Part shown: positions 25,572-34,026 of the stretch, piece by piece | Layout of the letters: each line of letters starts with the position of its first letter | Position numbering within the stretch: the stretch's first letter is position 1 | Assembly (NCBI GenBank): GCA_002399405.1 | Contig: DHDP01000019.1 | Location: 248,001 to 312,000, forward strand | Source of the DNA: Treponema sp. UBA4873 | GTDB taxonomy: Bacteria > Spirochaetota > Spirochaetia > Treponematales > Treponemataceae | Direction: 5' to 3' | DNA length: 64,000 nt | The notes under the pieces: model-generated | Databases searched by the model: none | The model's input: the letters and a program-made list of their open reading frames with translations, nothing else | Told to the model about the DNA's origin: nothing | Made by a program: the position numbers and the translations under genes

Positions 25572-27659
25572 TCATACCGTAAACAAATCAATCTGCGAAC
25601 CGATGCCCGAAATAACGCTGCGCATGTCCGACGACAGAGACGAAAGTTCGGCACTTGTTTTGTTTATTTCTTCCACGCCGGAAGACATTTGCTCCATGCT
25701 CGCCTTTATCATTTCAGTTGCTTCCTGAAGAAGTTTGATTTCATCAAGAATCGCCTTATTTCCGGCCGACATTTCGCTCGATGCCGACCGAACTTCCTGT
25801 GTACTGTTGTTCATATCCCGCAGCGCCGAAAAAATCTGTTCCGAGCCTTCCTGCTGCTCCTGCATGGCCGATCTTATCTGCTGAACGAGCGAGTTTGTAG
25901 CCTCGATCTCTTTGGAAACGGAATTAAATGAATCTTCTGATTCTTTCGACGCGTTTACGACGGATTGGATCGACTGCGTGATACGATTCAGTTCCGTACC
26001 GATGTCCTTCGACTGTACGGAAGACGTTTCCGAAAGTTTTCTGATTTCATCCGCGACTACGGCAAAACCCTTTCCCGCCTGCCCGGCATGAGCAGCTTCT
26101 ATCGCCGCGTTCATGGCAAGAAGATTCGTCTGCTGCGCAATATTCGCTATCGTTTTATTTGCTTCCATAAGCATTGCTGACTGATTTTCGATTATCCTGA
26201 CCTTTTCATTAACGGCGGCTTGTTTTTCTTTTCCTTTTTTAGAATCGTTCGAAAGATTCGAGAAAGCGTTCACCATACGGTCGACGGACTTATTGACAGA
26301 ATTAATATTGCCGACCATCTCTTCAACGGCCGCAGAGGCCTGAGTAACTCCGGATGACTGTGTTTCAATCATTTTTTCAAGCGATGTAATATTCTGCGCA
26401 ATTTGTGTAACTGCGCCGGCCGTTTCATTTACGCTTGTCGCCTGATTTGAAATTTGATTTCCGATATTGTCGATGTTTGAAAGAATTCCCGTAATTGCTT
26501 TTGAAGTGCTGTGTATGCTGTTTTCAAGATTGTTATCCGTATCGGATAATTTTGTCTTTGATGTTTTTATGCTCGCTATTATCGTACGGAGTTTCGCAAC
26601 GAATTTATTAAAACCGGAGACAAGAAAGCCTATTTCATCCTTCGTCTTTACAGAAATTGTTTTTGTTAAATCCGCTGCACCGTCGGCCATTTCATCAATC
26701 GATTTCTGCACGCTGACAAGCGGTTTTATTGCGCTCGATATGAGAATACCGCTGATCGTCAGGAACAATATTCCGATAATAATCGTAATTAAAATCGTGG
26801 TATATCTGATATTGTTCGCCAATTCCAGAACCTGAGAGTCGGGCACGGAAACCAGAAGATACCAGGGAGTTCCGATAATTGAGCTGAATGCGGCGAGTCT
26901 GTTCCTGCCGTTTGCGTCGGTAAATTCCGTGCTTCCAAGCTCTTCTTCTATAATGTATTTTGTCAGTTTTACAGTCTGTTCGTCACCTTTTAGCAGATTG
27001 GTTTTAAGAATCTGTTTCCTGTCAGAACTCGTCATTAATTCACCGTTGTTGTCAAAAATATACGAGGCGCTGCTTTTTCCGATCTGGATGCTGTTCGATA
27101 TGTCTTCAAGCGTTTTCAGCGGTATCGCGGCTGCAAAGAAACCTATAGGAGACCACGTTTCATGATTATATACGGTTCGGACGACATAAAACACGGATAC
27201 ATTATTCCCGGCAGATGTAAAAGGATGCGTTACAAATTCGGTCTGCTGCCCGGAAAATACGCCCGTATACAATTCCGTATCCTTAATATTCATCGTGCGC
27301 CCGTTGTCCATATGAGCAATACCGTCGGTCCCGCAGAAAAGAACGTATTGTGCATCTTCATTTTTCAGCTGCGCATGCGACAGGAACCAGCTGAGTATTT
27401 GATCCTCGTCTTCCGTTTTAACGCTGTCGCTCATGGTGTAAATGCGAAGATCGTTTAAATAAATATCGACCCACCGGGATATCTCATCCGCACTGCTTGT
27501 CGCAATCTTCTGCGTGTATTCCTCATAAAAAGTTTTCATGGAAGTTCGTATATACTTCACGAGAATAACTACAAAAAAAGTAAAAAGCAGCAGAAACGTC
27601 ACAGCCAGAAACCGTATGATTCGGCCGGCGAGTTTTTTATGATTGTTTATCTGTTTCAA
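25572..27659 (-). CDS. Methyl-accepting chemotaxis protein with double-Cache sensor
   Basis: A 695-residue membrane chemoreceptor. Membrane helix 1 is at residues 13-35 and helix 2 at about 285-308. The roughly 250-residue periplasmic region between them looks like a dCache sensor. A HAMP domain follows to about 360. The cytoplasmic signalling helix has its highly conserved tip at about 503-545 (NIAQQTNLLAMNAAIEAAHA). It passes ligand signals to CheA/CheW. The gene directly follows an orphan sugar-binding protein (gap 32 nt), so the two may be one transcript, with the binding protein presenting a sugar to the receptor. There is no CheR-binding pentapeptide at the C-terminus. Confidence 0.92.
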   Translation of the reverse strand: MKQINNHKKLAGRIIRFLAVTFLLLFTFFVVILVKYIRTSMKTFYEEYTQKIATSSADEISRWVDIYLNDLRIYTMSDSVKTEDEDQILSWFLSHAQLKNEDAQYVLFCGTDGIAHMDNGRTMNIKDTELYTGVFSGQQTEFVTHPFTSAGNNVSVFYVVRTVYNHETWSPIGFFAAAIPLKTLEDISNSIQIGKSSASYIFDNNGELMTSSDRKQILKTNLLKGDEQTVKLTKYIIEEELGSTEFTDANGRNRLAAFSSIIGTPWYLLVSVPDSQVLELANNIRYTTILITIIIGILFLTISGILISSAIKPLVSVQKSIDEMADGAADLTKTISVKTKDEIGFLVSGFNKFVAKLRTIIASIKTSKTKLSDTDNNLENSIHSTSKAITGILSNIDNIGNQISNQATSVNETAGAVTQIAQNITSLEKMIETQSSGVTQASAAVEEMVGNINSVNKSVDRMVNAFSNLSNDSKKGKEKQAAVNEKVRIIENQSAMLMEANKTIANIAQQTNLLAMNAAIEAAHAGQAGKGFAVVADEIRKLSETSSVQSKDIGTELNRITQSIQSVVNASKESEDSFNSVSKEIEATNSLVQQIRSAMQEQQEGSEQIFSALRDMNNSTQEVRSASSEMSAGNKAILDEIKLLQEATEMIKASMEQMSSGVEEINKTSAELSSLSSDMRSVISGIGSQIDLFTV

Positions 27660-27691
27660 TTTAATAAATCTCCTGAAAATACAATATTAAA

Positions 27692-28984
27692 TCATGACTT
27701 TTGTTTTTTTGCGGCGCGATCCAAAAGACGCTGCATTTTCGGTTCAAGCCGCGTGCAGTAGGATTCTGCGGATTCCTTACCGTCGAGGACGTCCTGAATG
27801 GAACTGAAAAACCGATTGTACCACGATGCGTTGTATGTGTACTCCGCCGGCCAGCTTCTTCCATAGTCGCTTATTATCTGAATGAACTCTTCCCTGTTTT
27901 TCGGATTCCCCTGTTTGCCTACATATCGGTCTGCAAGTGACTGCAGATTTGGCACCTGCATGTCCAAGTCGCACATTGTTTCCATCGTTTCTCTGTTCGC
28001 AGAAAGATACAATGCAAACTCCGCAGCCAGTTCAGGATTTCTCGTTTCTGAAGAAACACCGTATCCGACGGAACCGAGCCACGTCGCGGTTTTGTTTTCT
28101 TTCTTTCCGACCGGCCATGGGATTACGTCGAATTGGAACGGAAGATTCGCAAACGCAACAAGATCCCACGGAGCCACGGGAAAGAATCCCAGCGTACCGT
28201 TGCACCAGCGTGCATACGGAGGAGTGTTTTTTGATTCATCAGAAGTCGGGGTAACTTTATATTTGAGCGTGAGATCAGAGAAGTAACGGAGCGCCTCAAT
28301 AAATTCCGGAGCAGTAATCGTCACCTTTTTCTTGGACTCATCAAGAAAGTCCGCGCCGTTTCCCCAGACGAACTGGACGAACGACCAATTCACGTCAAGA
28401 CTTGTTCCCCATTGATCGATTTTTCCGTCACCGTCAGTGTCCCTTGTCAGTTTTCTGCATACATCAAGAAATTCCGCAAACGTATACGGCTTGTCCTTGT
28501 CGGGTAAGGGAATGCCGGCCTTTTTGAACAGATCGGCATTATATCCGAAAGCAAACGGACCTAAATCCTTCGGAAGAGCCCATATATCGCCTTTACCAAG
28601 CGTTTCACCGTCGTATCGGTATTTTTTTAACGCATTTTCATATAAATCAGAAAAATTGACCCCGGCTGCGCTGTTTACATACGGTTCAAGATCAAGCAAC
28701 CTGTTTTTATCTACATAAGCGCGCACCGATTCCGGTCCTACGTAGAAGATATCGGGCGGCTCATTAGCGGAAAAAGAGGCGTTTATCTTTGCGCCGAATT
28801 CAGCCTGCTGCACTGACAGGAATTTAATCTTAACTCCCGGATGTTCGGCTTCAAAACGATCGATCAATTTCTGGAATATTACCCGTTCCTGATCATTGGC
28901 ATAATTCATCCAGGTAATTTCCTGTGCCTGAGCCGCCGCAAATGACAGAAAAAGAAAAAAAACGATAAGAAAAAAACGTTTCAT
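27692..28984 (-). CDS. Extracellular sugar-binding protein (ABC family 1), orphan
   Basis: A 430-residue secreted solute-binding protein. The signal peptide is about residues 1-20 (ending AAAQA). The body opens ITWMNYANDQERVIFQKLI and holds PPDIFYVGPE, typical of family 1 sugar binders. A calcium-loop motif DTDGDGKIDQWG lies at about residues 182-193. No permease or ATPase genes are next to it; a chemoreceptor follows. It may serve a transporter encoded elsewhere, share an ATPase, or work as a chemotaxis co-sensor. The substrate is probably an oligosaccharide. Confidence 0.85.
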   Translation of the reverse strand: MKRFFLIVFFLFLSFAAAQAQEITWMNYANDQERVIFQKLIDRFEAEHPGVKIKFLSVQQAEFGAKINASFSANEPPDIFYVGPESVRAYVDKNRLLDLEPYVNSAAGVNFSDLYENALKKYRYDGETLGKGDIWALPKDLGPFAFGYNADLFKKAGIPLPDKDKPYTFAEFLDVCRKLTRDTDGDGKIDQWGTSLDVNWSFVQFVWGNGADFLDESKKKVTITAPEFIEALRYFSDLTLKYKVTPTSDESKNTPPYARWCNGTLGFFPVAPWDLVAFANLPFQFDVIPWPVGKKENKTATWLGSVGYGVSSETRNPELAAEFALYLSANRETMETMCDLDMQVPNLQSLADRYVGKQGNPKNREEFIQIISDYGRSWPAEYTYNASWYNRFFSSIQDVLDGKESAESYCTRLEPKMQRLLDRAAKKQKS

Positions 28985-29322
28985 ATACTATCCTTCTGCT
29001 TCAAGTGAGACTTCATCTGTCTCTTTTTTTGTGCAACTTTTCTATATAGATAGTACGTTTTTAAATATACTACATATTTCTGATATGTATCAAGAATATA
29101 CAGTGTAAATGTATTATAGTCAATTCATGGGGTCACTTTTCATGGGGTCTCTTTCTGCCGGGGAAATCAGATAATCGGATTCCTTTTCCCGTATCAGATT
29201 CACCGTTGAATTTACCGGAAAAATCGAGTATGTTTCTATCAAGTGGAAACATGCAGATGATTTCTGATTCACTGTACGATGCCGCTTTCACCTGTAAAAA
29301 GACTCAGCTGAAGAAACACAGA
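28985..29322. other. Intergenic region with divergent control signals
   Basis: 338 nt between the divergent sugar-binding-protein and metallopeptidase genes. It is AT-rich in the first half, with a palindrome TACATAT-TTCTG-ATATGTA at 29,071-29,089. It also contains a 15-bp direct repeat (TTCATGGGGTCACTT, then TTCATGGGGTCTCTT) at 29,124-29,154. No convincing gene is seen. The metallopeptidase frame stays open upstream to 29,206 but lacks a good start there. Confidence 0.5.
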
Positions 29323-30057
29323 ATGACCCAAAACACCGTTACCCGTACCGTCGAATATAACGGAATACCGATTACGTATGACCTTGAACGAAAACGTGTG
29401 AAAAATATTAATCTCCGCATCCGATCGGACTGCAGCGTTTATGTATCCGCAAATATATGGCAGAGCCTTACCGGCATCGATTCTTTCGTCAAAAGCAAAG
29501 GCAAATATATCCTTTCCTGCCAGAAACATTTCAAAGAACTTCTGCTGCATAAACCCGGACCGAAACAATATGTAAGCGGCGAAATTTTTTATATTCTGGG
29601 AAACGAAGTCAAATTGCAGGTAAAAGCCGGATCACCGGAAGGGATATTTTATGACGGCATTCACATTGTACTGACTGCAGAAGATGCAATGAATTTTAAA
29701 AGGAAACAGAAACTGATGACGACGTTTATCGACACACAGTGTAAAACTCTTTTTGCGGAAATAAGCGGTGAAACGTATCCCGCTTTCAAAAAATACGGTA
29801 TTCCGAAACCGGCAATCAGAATCAGAACTATGAAAACCCGCTGGGGCACGTGCGCTGTTAATAACGGCATCATCACATTAAACAAACAGCTCATAGAAAT
29901 GCCGCGCAGCTGCATTGAATATGTCATGCTGCACGAATACTGCCATTTTCTGCAGCCGAACCACTCAAACAAATTTTATACACTCGTTACCCGGTTTATG
30001 CCCGACTGGAAGGAACGGAAAAAACTGCTGGAGAAGCAGCTGCCTGTACACCGGTAA
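29323..30057 (+). CDS. YgjP/M48-type zinc metallopeptidase
   Basis: A 244-residue member of the YgjP-like (DUF45) metal-dependent hydrolase family. The zinc motif is HEYCH (in MLHEYCHFLQPNHS). It is preceded by the family block KTRWGTCAVNNGIITLNKQL. The protein has no signal peptide, so it is cytoplasmic. The frame is open from 29,206, but those extra 39 residues are not family-like; I chose the ATG at 29,323 because the protein then has the usual length. The Shine-Dalgarno is weak (GAAGAAA). The family often sits near restriction genes, but here it is a single gene. Its substrate is unknown. Confidence 0.8.
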   Translation: MTQNTVTRTVEYNGIPITYDLERKRVKNINLRIRSDCSVYVSANIWQSLTGIDSFVKSKGKYILSCQKHFKELLLHKPGPKQYVSGEIFYILGNEVKLQVKAGSPEGIFYDGIHIVLTAEDAMNFKRKQKLMTTFIDTQCKTLFAEISGETYPAFKKYGIPKPAIRIRTMKTRWGTCAVNNGIITLNKQLIEMPRSCIEYVMLHEYCHFLQPNHSNKFYTLVTRFMPDWKERKKLLEKQLPVHR

Positions 30058-30113
30058 CGACTGGTAAAGGAAAAGCAAATCAGGATGATTCTCATCCACA
30101 TGCACCCCAAGCC

Positions 30114-30141
30114 GTACCGACCGCACGAATGCGGCCGGTAC
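30114..30141. terminator. Hairpin between convergent genes
   Basis: GTACCGACCGC-ACGAAT-GCGGCCGGTAC, an 11-bp stem with one mismatch, midway between the convergent metallopeptidase and DUF4469 genes. No T-run on either side, so it is a weak terminator candidate. Confidence 0.35.
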
Positions 30142-30172
30142 GCTGCGGAGTACCCGCAGAAGGTCCGTTACG

Positions 30173-30931
30173 TTACGCCTCCACCGTTACTGTCATACTG
30201 CTCATGCCGGTAACCGGTTCTTTTCGAGCTTCTCCGCCGCTTGTAACCGCCGTCCGCACGGCAATACGGAACTTCGTTTCTGCTGCGGCAGCAGGACACT
30301 CGAACTCAAGTGTTCCGTTTGTGTTGCGCGGGTAAAAGTCGGCAGGGACGGTAATCCATTTTGATTCGTCCGTTTCCGCATTTCCGTCCGCATCGCACGG
30401 TACAAAGAAAATACCGCTTCCCGTCCCGCCAGTCTTAAGCCGGCTGCCGGTAAGACGAACGCCTTTCCCCGCAGTCAGCACGCCGTCGCTTTTTCCCGTG
30501 TTCAGATTCATAATACTGCTCACGAGCGGAGCCGTGTCATTTTTTACGACAAGCTCGGCCTGCACCGATGAGGCCGCTTCCTGCGCTTCCGCAGACGGCG
30601 TAAAACGCGCGGCGAATCCCGGGATGTCGGTGACGGACGGATTGTCTCCGCCCTTCACCGCACCGCCCGGTGCAAGATACAGCGTGCCGAGTCCCAGCAC
30701 GTTCACCGCGTATCCTTTCTGCACCTGACGCAGAATTTCCCGCTTGAACAGTTCACCCGCATGGCTTACCATCAGATAGTCGATGCCGGTGTTGTTCTCC
30801 ACAATTTCCTGAATCAGATTTTCCACAGAAAACGTATTACGGATAAGTTTTCCAACGTGGGTGGAATCGTCAAGCTGATTTTTGTTCAACAGAACAGTCA
30901 GTTTCGTGTCTTTCTTTTCAAGTTTCAACAT
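30173..30931 (-). CDS. HU-like DNA-binding protein with DUF4469 Ig-like domain
   Basis: A 252-residue protein. The N-terminal HU/IHF-like domain (about residues 25-120) holds KREILRQVQKGYAVNVLGLG. The C-terminal half resembles the DUF4469 Ig-like fold (SSIMNLNTGKSDGVLTAGKGVRLTG). Such proteins are frequent in Bacteroidota and treponemes, sometimes in several copies. The ATG at 30,931 is chosen because GGAAGGAAG stands 7 nt upstream; the frame extends another 30 residues without a ribosome site. The role is probably DNA binding, but the target and the purpose of the Ig-like domain are unknown. Confidence 0.75.
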   Translation of the reverse strand: MLKLEKKDTKLTVLLNKNQLDDSTHVGKLIRNTFSVENLIQEIVENNTGIDYLMVSHAGELFKREILRQVQKGYAVNVLGLGTLYLAPGGAVKGGDNPSVTDIPGFAARFTPSAEAQEAASSVQAELVVKNDTAPLVSSIMNLNTGKSDGVLTAGKGVRLTGSRLKTGGTGSGIFFVPCDADGNAETDESKWITVPADFYPRNTNGTLEFECPAAAAETKFRIAVRTAVTSGGEARKEPVTGMSSMTVTVEA

Positions 30932-31118
30932 ATCATACTTCCTTCCGCGCATACTGCACGGTATACGGTGCCTGAGGCGGCGCCGTACCGGGGAGTACGG
31001 AAAACCGGATCGGCACTTCATACGAAGACCGCCCGTATTCCGCTTGACAGAACGAAGTACTGACTGTAAATTTATTATACCACTAATAAGAGTACAGTCA
31101 GTTCTGTATTCTGTTTAG

Positions 31119-31156
31119 AAGCTGTTTATTCATCCCCATGAGTAAACAGCTTTTTT
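31119..31156 (+). terminator. Strong plus-strand terminator without an assigned gene
   Basis: AAGCTGTTTA, a 14-nt loop, then TAAACAGCTT and a run of T to 31,156. The T-run exists only on the plus strand, yet both neighbouring genes lie on the minus strand. It would end an unannotated plus-strand RNA or antisense transcript of the DUF4469 gene. Confidence 0.6.
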
Positions 31157-31195
31157 ATGCACGTTCCATATCACCTCCTTCCTTATGACGTTTTT

Positions 31196-31600
31196 TCATG
31201 AGAAGTCTCCGATTACGCCTTCAATATTCGATTCCTCAATAAACCGGTGAAGCAGCTCGTCAAGCTCACGTATCTGCGCATCATTGAGCTTTGCAAAACA
31301 GTTTCCGAAAAGAACCGCCGTTGCCACGTATTCCCATTTATCCTCCACAGGTTCAAGATCTACAGTAACCGTCTTTTTAGGTGTTCTGGATTCAGCGTCC
31401 ATCAGCGCCTGTCCCTGTGCGGGTGAAAGCTTGTATTCCTTCCAGACGCGGTACGAAAAATCCGACGGCACTTCGCGCGTGCCGTTTTCTATAAGCGACA
31501 GATATGCAGCAGAAATTCCAAGCCGCTTTGCCATATCGGCTACACGTTCAGACGTGTCGATCCGCAGTTTCTTGAGATATTTTCCGTATTCCGTCGTCAT
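31196..31600 (-). CDS. XRE-family helix-turn-helix regulator
   Basis: A 134-residue regulator. The N-terminal HTH (about residues 6-60) reads RVADMAKRLGISAAYLSLIENG, a Cro/C1-type domain. The C-terminal 70 residues are acidic and helical and not recognised. The ATG at 31,600 is chosen over upstream starts because GGGAGG stands 4 nt before it. It has its own consensus-like promoter (31,633-31,661) with a perfect palindrome at the start point, which suggests self-repression. Its position at the left edge of the defence island suggests it could also regulate the RloAB-type pair upstream. Confidence 0.82.
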   Translation of the reverse strand: MTTEYGKYLKKLRIDTSERVADMAKRLGISAAYLSLIENGTREVPSDFSYRVWKEYKLSPAQGQALMDAESRTPKKTVTVDLEPVEDKWEYVATAVLFGNCFAKLNDAQIRELDELLHRFIEESNIEGVIGDFS

Positions 31601-31611
31601 ACAGCCTCCCA

Positions 31612-31625
31612 TAGTAAAGTTACTA
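31612..31625 (-). promoter_or_regulatory. Palindromic operator candidate of the XRE gene
   Basis: TAGTAA-AG-TTACTA, a perfect inverted repeat at the predicted start point of the XRE transcript, just before its Shine-Dalgarno. It is likely bound by the XRE protein itself. Confidence 0.45.
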
Positions 31626-31632
31626 CTTTGTA

Positions 31633-31661
31633 AATATAACATACATACATGTATTTGTAAA
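31633..31661 (-). promoter_or_regulatory. Promoter of the XRE gene
   Basis: On the minus strand TTTACA (-35, 31,656-31,661), a 17-nt spacer and TATATT (-10, 31,633-31,638). Each hexamer matches the consensus at five of six positions. Confidence 0.6.
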
Positions 31662-31974
31662 CATATAATTTGTAAAATATTACACAATTATAAATAAATA
31701 TCACTATACATACGTATAAAAAAGAAAATCAGGGAGGACAGACTGTCCTGTAACGGGAAACAGAGCTCTCCTGCAGCACAATGTACAGCTGTTTTCCTGC
31801 ACGGTTTATGAGGTAAAGTGCGGTAGAGGAAGGAGAGTGATAGTGCAATGGGGATAAAGCGATTAAGGGGATTGAAAAAAACACGTTTGTATTCTCTGCT
31901 CAAACCGATGCATCTTACCGTAATGGTTACCACGCTGTACACGGTTCGTACGGTAGTGGACTTAAGAAAAAGAA

Positions 31975-32544
31975 TTACTTTTCGACTTCGGCCTTTTCTT
32001 TTTCAAGTTCATTTATCAGCAGATACACTGTGGTATGTCGTTCAGCACTAGACAATTTTTGTGCACTCTGTGATGCCATAAGTCTTTTATTCCAAAGAAC
32101 TTCTTTCTGTCCTTCAGTCAAAGTTCCTTTGCTATACTTTTTCCACACCGATGCTACAGATTTCAGCTCGCCAACACAAGCATCAGAATCGCAGCTGGTG
32201 AATGTGGTTTTCTCATGCAGAATGAACCAACCCTCAATACACGGGCATGAGCCAAGTAATGTCTTACCACACGACTTAAGCTTCACGTTTATATCTGCAC
32301 GATCGAGATCATATAAGAAAAACGGAGTCACTTTGTCCGCTTTACTGAGCTTTATCTGTCGTATATGCTTTTCAACACATTCAGGAGTAATGGCGGTTCC
32401 AGTTATCCGTGGAATAATCTGAATCGGGAGACGATATTTTCCTTTCAGCATTGAAACATACGTTTCTTCTGTCTGGCCTTCGCAGAAAACCGCAATACAT
32501 TTTCTCATACTCCGCTTTGGAGCGTCTTTTCTCCGGCTCATCAT
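31975..32544 (-). CDS. rloB: RloB / AbiLii-type protein
   Basis: A 189-residue protein of the RloB family. The N-terminal CEGQTEETYV block and the later FFLYDLDRAD and CPCIEGWFILHE blocks fit its TOPRIM-like fold, with acidic metal-binding positions. In known AbiL systems an ATPase (AbiLi/RloA) and this protein together give phage resistance, presumably by nuclease action. The start overlaps the ATPase stop by 4 nt (ATGA). Direct activity is not shown for this copy; the pairing and the length support an intact system. Confidence 0.8.
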   Translation of the reverse strand: MMSRRKDAPKRSMRKCIAVFCEGQTEETYVSMLKGKYRLPIQIIPRITGTAITPECVEKHIRQIKLSKADKVTPFFLYDLDRADINVKLKSCGKTLLGSCPCIEGWFILHEKTTFTSCDSDACVGELKSVASVWKKYSKGTLTEGQKEVLWNKRLMASQSAQKLSSAERHTTVYLLINELEKEKAEVEK

Positions 32545-33830
32545 ACGCCTTCCTGATCGTGAATAAGATGCTTAAGTTCCGCAACGCTTGTGTTCACATG
32601 CGGTACTGCGTCGAACCGTCCCTGCAGATATCCCTTTTCAGCATCCATATTTTCACGGAAGTCCTTAAAGTCGTAAAGTGAATATGTTTCCGTCGAGCCG
32701 TCTTCTTTCTTATCAACAAATACAATCTGATCCCTGCGGAACCGCTTTACGTCGATCAGATTCGTGTTATGCGAAGTGAACAGCAGTTGCGAAGAATCTC
32801 CCGCATGTACCAGATCAATGATGAAATATGTAAGCAGTGAATGCAGATTCGCATCAAACTCGTCGAGCATCACTGACTTTCTATTTCGTACAACATCGAG
32901 AATGCGGAGCAGAATCTGGAACAGATTGAGCGTTCCCGCAGATTCCTCTTGCAACAAATCGAACGTAACATTCTTTGCATGTGAATGCGTCGTCTGCAGT
33001 TGCAGCTGCTCAATAACCTGAGGAGAAGCTGCAATACTCCTGCCGTCAGTACCCGGCACAGGCAACTGCACAAGTACCTTTCGCTTCGAAAGTTTCATAT
33101 CAACAATGTCGCTGTCACACAGCTGAAGCGCGCGCAGAACAATAGAACGATTCGAAGTAATCAGCTGCTCCGCAAGACTGTCGGAGAGCAGCACCGGCCC
33201 CAGCAGAAATTTCGAAGCAAAGAACGTATACAGCCGCCTGAAAAATTCATTGTCAGTCGTAGCAGCCCTGCTCAAAAATAGATTTTCTTTACCCGTCAGC
33301 TTTGCAATGGAAAGAAGCGTCTGTCCGGAAAACGAAGAACCGAAAGAATACTTCTTTTCCTTATCAGTCTGGTTACGGGAATTATCGTCGCACTCGTCGC
33401 GGGCAAACACTTTCACTTTGCGCCCTTTCGGATAGTAGAACAGACTTTCCGAACAAATCTGCGTTTCCGTGAGCGAATACGTATACTCATACTCGATGGA
33501 ATCACACACAAAGTTGATAGAAAACCGGCTCGGTTTCCTGTCCCATCCGTCAAACTTGAACGGCTTAAAATTGAACACCGTTCCAGGCCCATTGTTCTGC
33601 GACTCAAGAACCATGCGGCAGCAGAAACTGATCGCTTTGATGATGTTTGACTTACCCGAAGCATTCGGTCCGAACAGTCCGATCGTCTTGAGTACCTTTA
33701 TTCCATTCCATGCAATCACATTATCCGAAAGTTCTTCTGCCGCCGTCGACCGCAGCGCCCCTGCCCGAAAGTCTACCGTCACTTCGTCCTTTATGGAGTA
33801 AAAATTTTCAAGAGAAATAGATAAAATCAT
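32541..33830 (-). CDS. rloA: RloA / AbiLi-type AAA ATPase
   Basis: A 429-residue ATPase of the AAA_15/OLD-like group. Walker A is GPNASGKSN (about residues 53-61), the signature-like segment is QEESAGTLNLFQIL, the Walker B equivalent is SVMLDEFDANLH and a switch His is in FTSHNTNLI. It begins MILSISLENFYSIKDEV, typical of the family. It forms a coupled pair with the RloB-type gene. A nested inverted repeat at 33,853-33,891 lies just upstream. The likely role is sensing phage infection and activating the partner; this is family knowledge, not seen directly. Confidence 0.83.
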   Translation of the reverse strand: MILSISLENFYSIKDEVTVDFRAGALRSTAAEELSDNVIAWNGIKVLKTIGLFGPNASGKSNIIKAISFCCRMVLESQNNGPGTVFNFKPFKFDGWDRKPSRFSINFVCDSIEYEYTYSLTETQICSESLFYYPKGRKVKVFARDECDDNSRNQTDKEKKYSFGSSFSGQTLLSIAKLTGKENLFLSRAATTDNEFFRRLYTFFASKFLLGPVLLSDSLAEQLITSNRSIVLRALQLCDSDIVDMKLSKRKVLVQLPVPGTDGRSIAASPQVIEQLQLQTTHSHAKNVTFDLLQEESAGTLNLFQILLRILDVVRNRKSVMLDEFDANLHSLLTYFIIDLVHAGDSSQLLFTSHNTNLIDVKRFRRDQIVFVDKKEDGSTETYSLYDFKDFRENMDAEKGYLQGRFDAVPHVNTSVAELKHLIHDQEGV

Positions 33831-33852
33831 AATTAAACCCTTGATTTCGTAG

Positions 33853-33891
33853 CTTTACTACAATTTACCATAGATAATTGTATTTGTAAAG
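33853..33891 (-). promoter_or_regulatory. Nested inverted repeat upstream of the RloAB-type operon
   Basis: CTTTAC and ACAATT on the left are mirrored by AATTGT and GTAAAG on the right, within 39 nt and 23 nt before the ATPase start. A candidate operator, possibly for one of the local XRE proteins. Confidence 0.35.
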
Positions 33892-33968
33892 AAAATACCG
33901 AAGAAATACATTTGAAAAGTATAACATTTCAGCCAACTAGTAATAAATGTATCATTTTTGAAATTTAC

Positions 33969-33997
33969 TTGCCAAATTACAGTATTTATTGTAAAAT
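33969..33997 (+). promoter_or_regulatory. Promoter and operator of the DUF5986 / XRE-ImmA pair
   Basis: TTGCCA (-35, 33,969-33,974), a 17-nt spacer and TAAAAT (-10, 33,992-33,997). A palindrome TTACA-GTATTTAT-TGTAA covers the spacer and the -10, as expected for autorepression by the XRE protein of the pair. AAGGAGG precedes the GTG start downstream. Confidence 0.6.
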
Positions 33998-34026
33998 ACC
34001 AGTAAATCCCAAGGAGGGGATAAAAA

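Larger units (their letters stand above)
31601..31974. other. Intergenic region with possible gene debris
   Basis: 374 nt between the XRE gene and the RloB-type gene. The first 100 nt hold the XRE promoter and repeated TTTGTAAA motifs. The rest shows no convincing gene. A plus-strand stretch at about 31,843-31,980 can be read as a protein-like segment (with YRNGYHAVHGSYGSGLKKK) but lacks a start and is interrupted upstream, so it may be a decayed gene. Confidence 0.4.

Noticed and set aside
30882..31118. 78-codon plus-strand ORF ending at the orphan terminator
   Set aside because: It is antisense to the DUF4469 gene start and has low-complexity shadow composition, although its end position next to the terminator made it tempting.
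31688..32051. Small ORFs of 84 and 67 codons in the gap before the RloB-type gene
   Set aside because: No family-like sequence, poor starts and overlap with each other on opposite strands.
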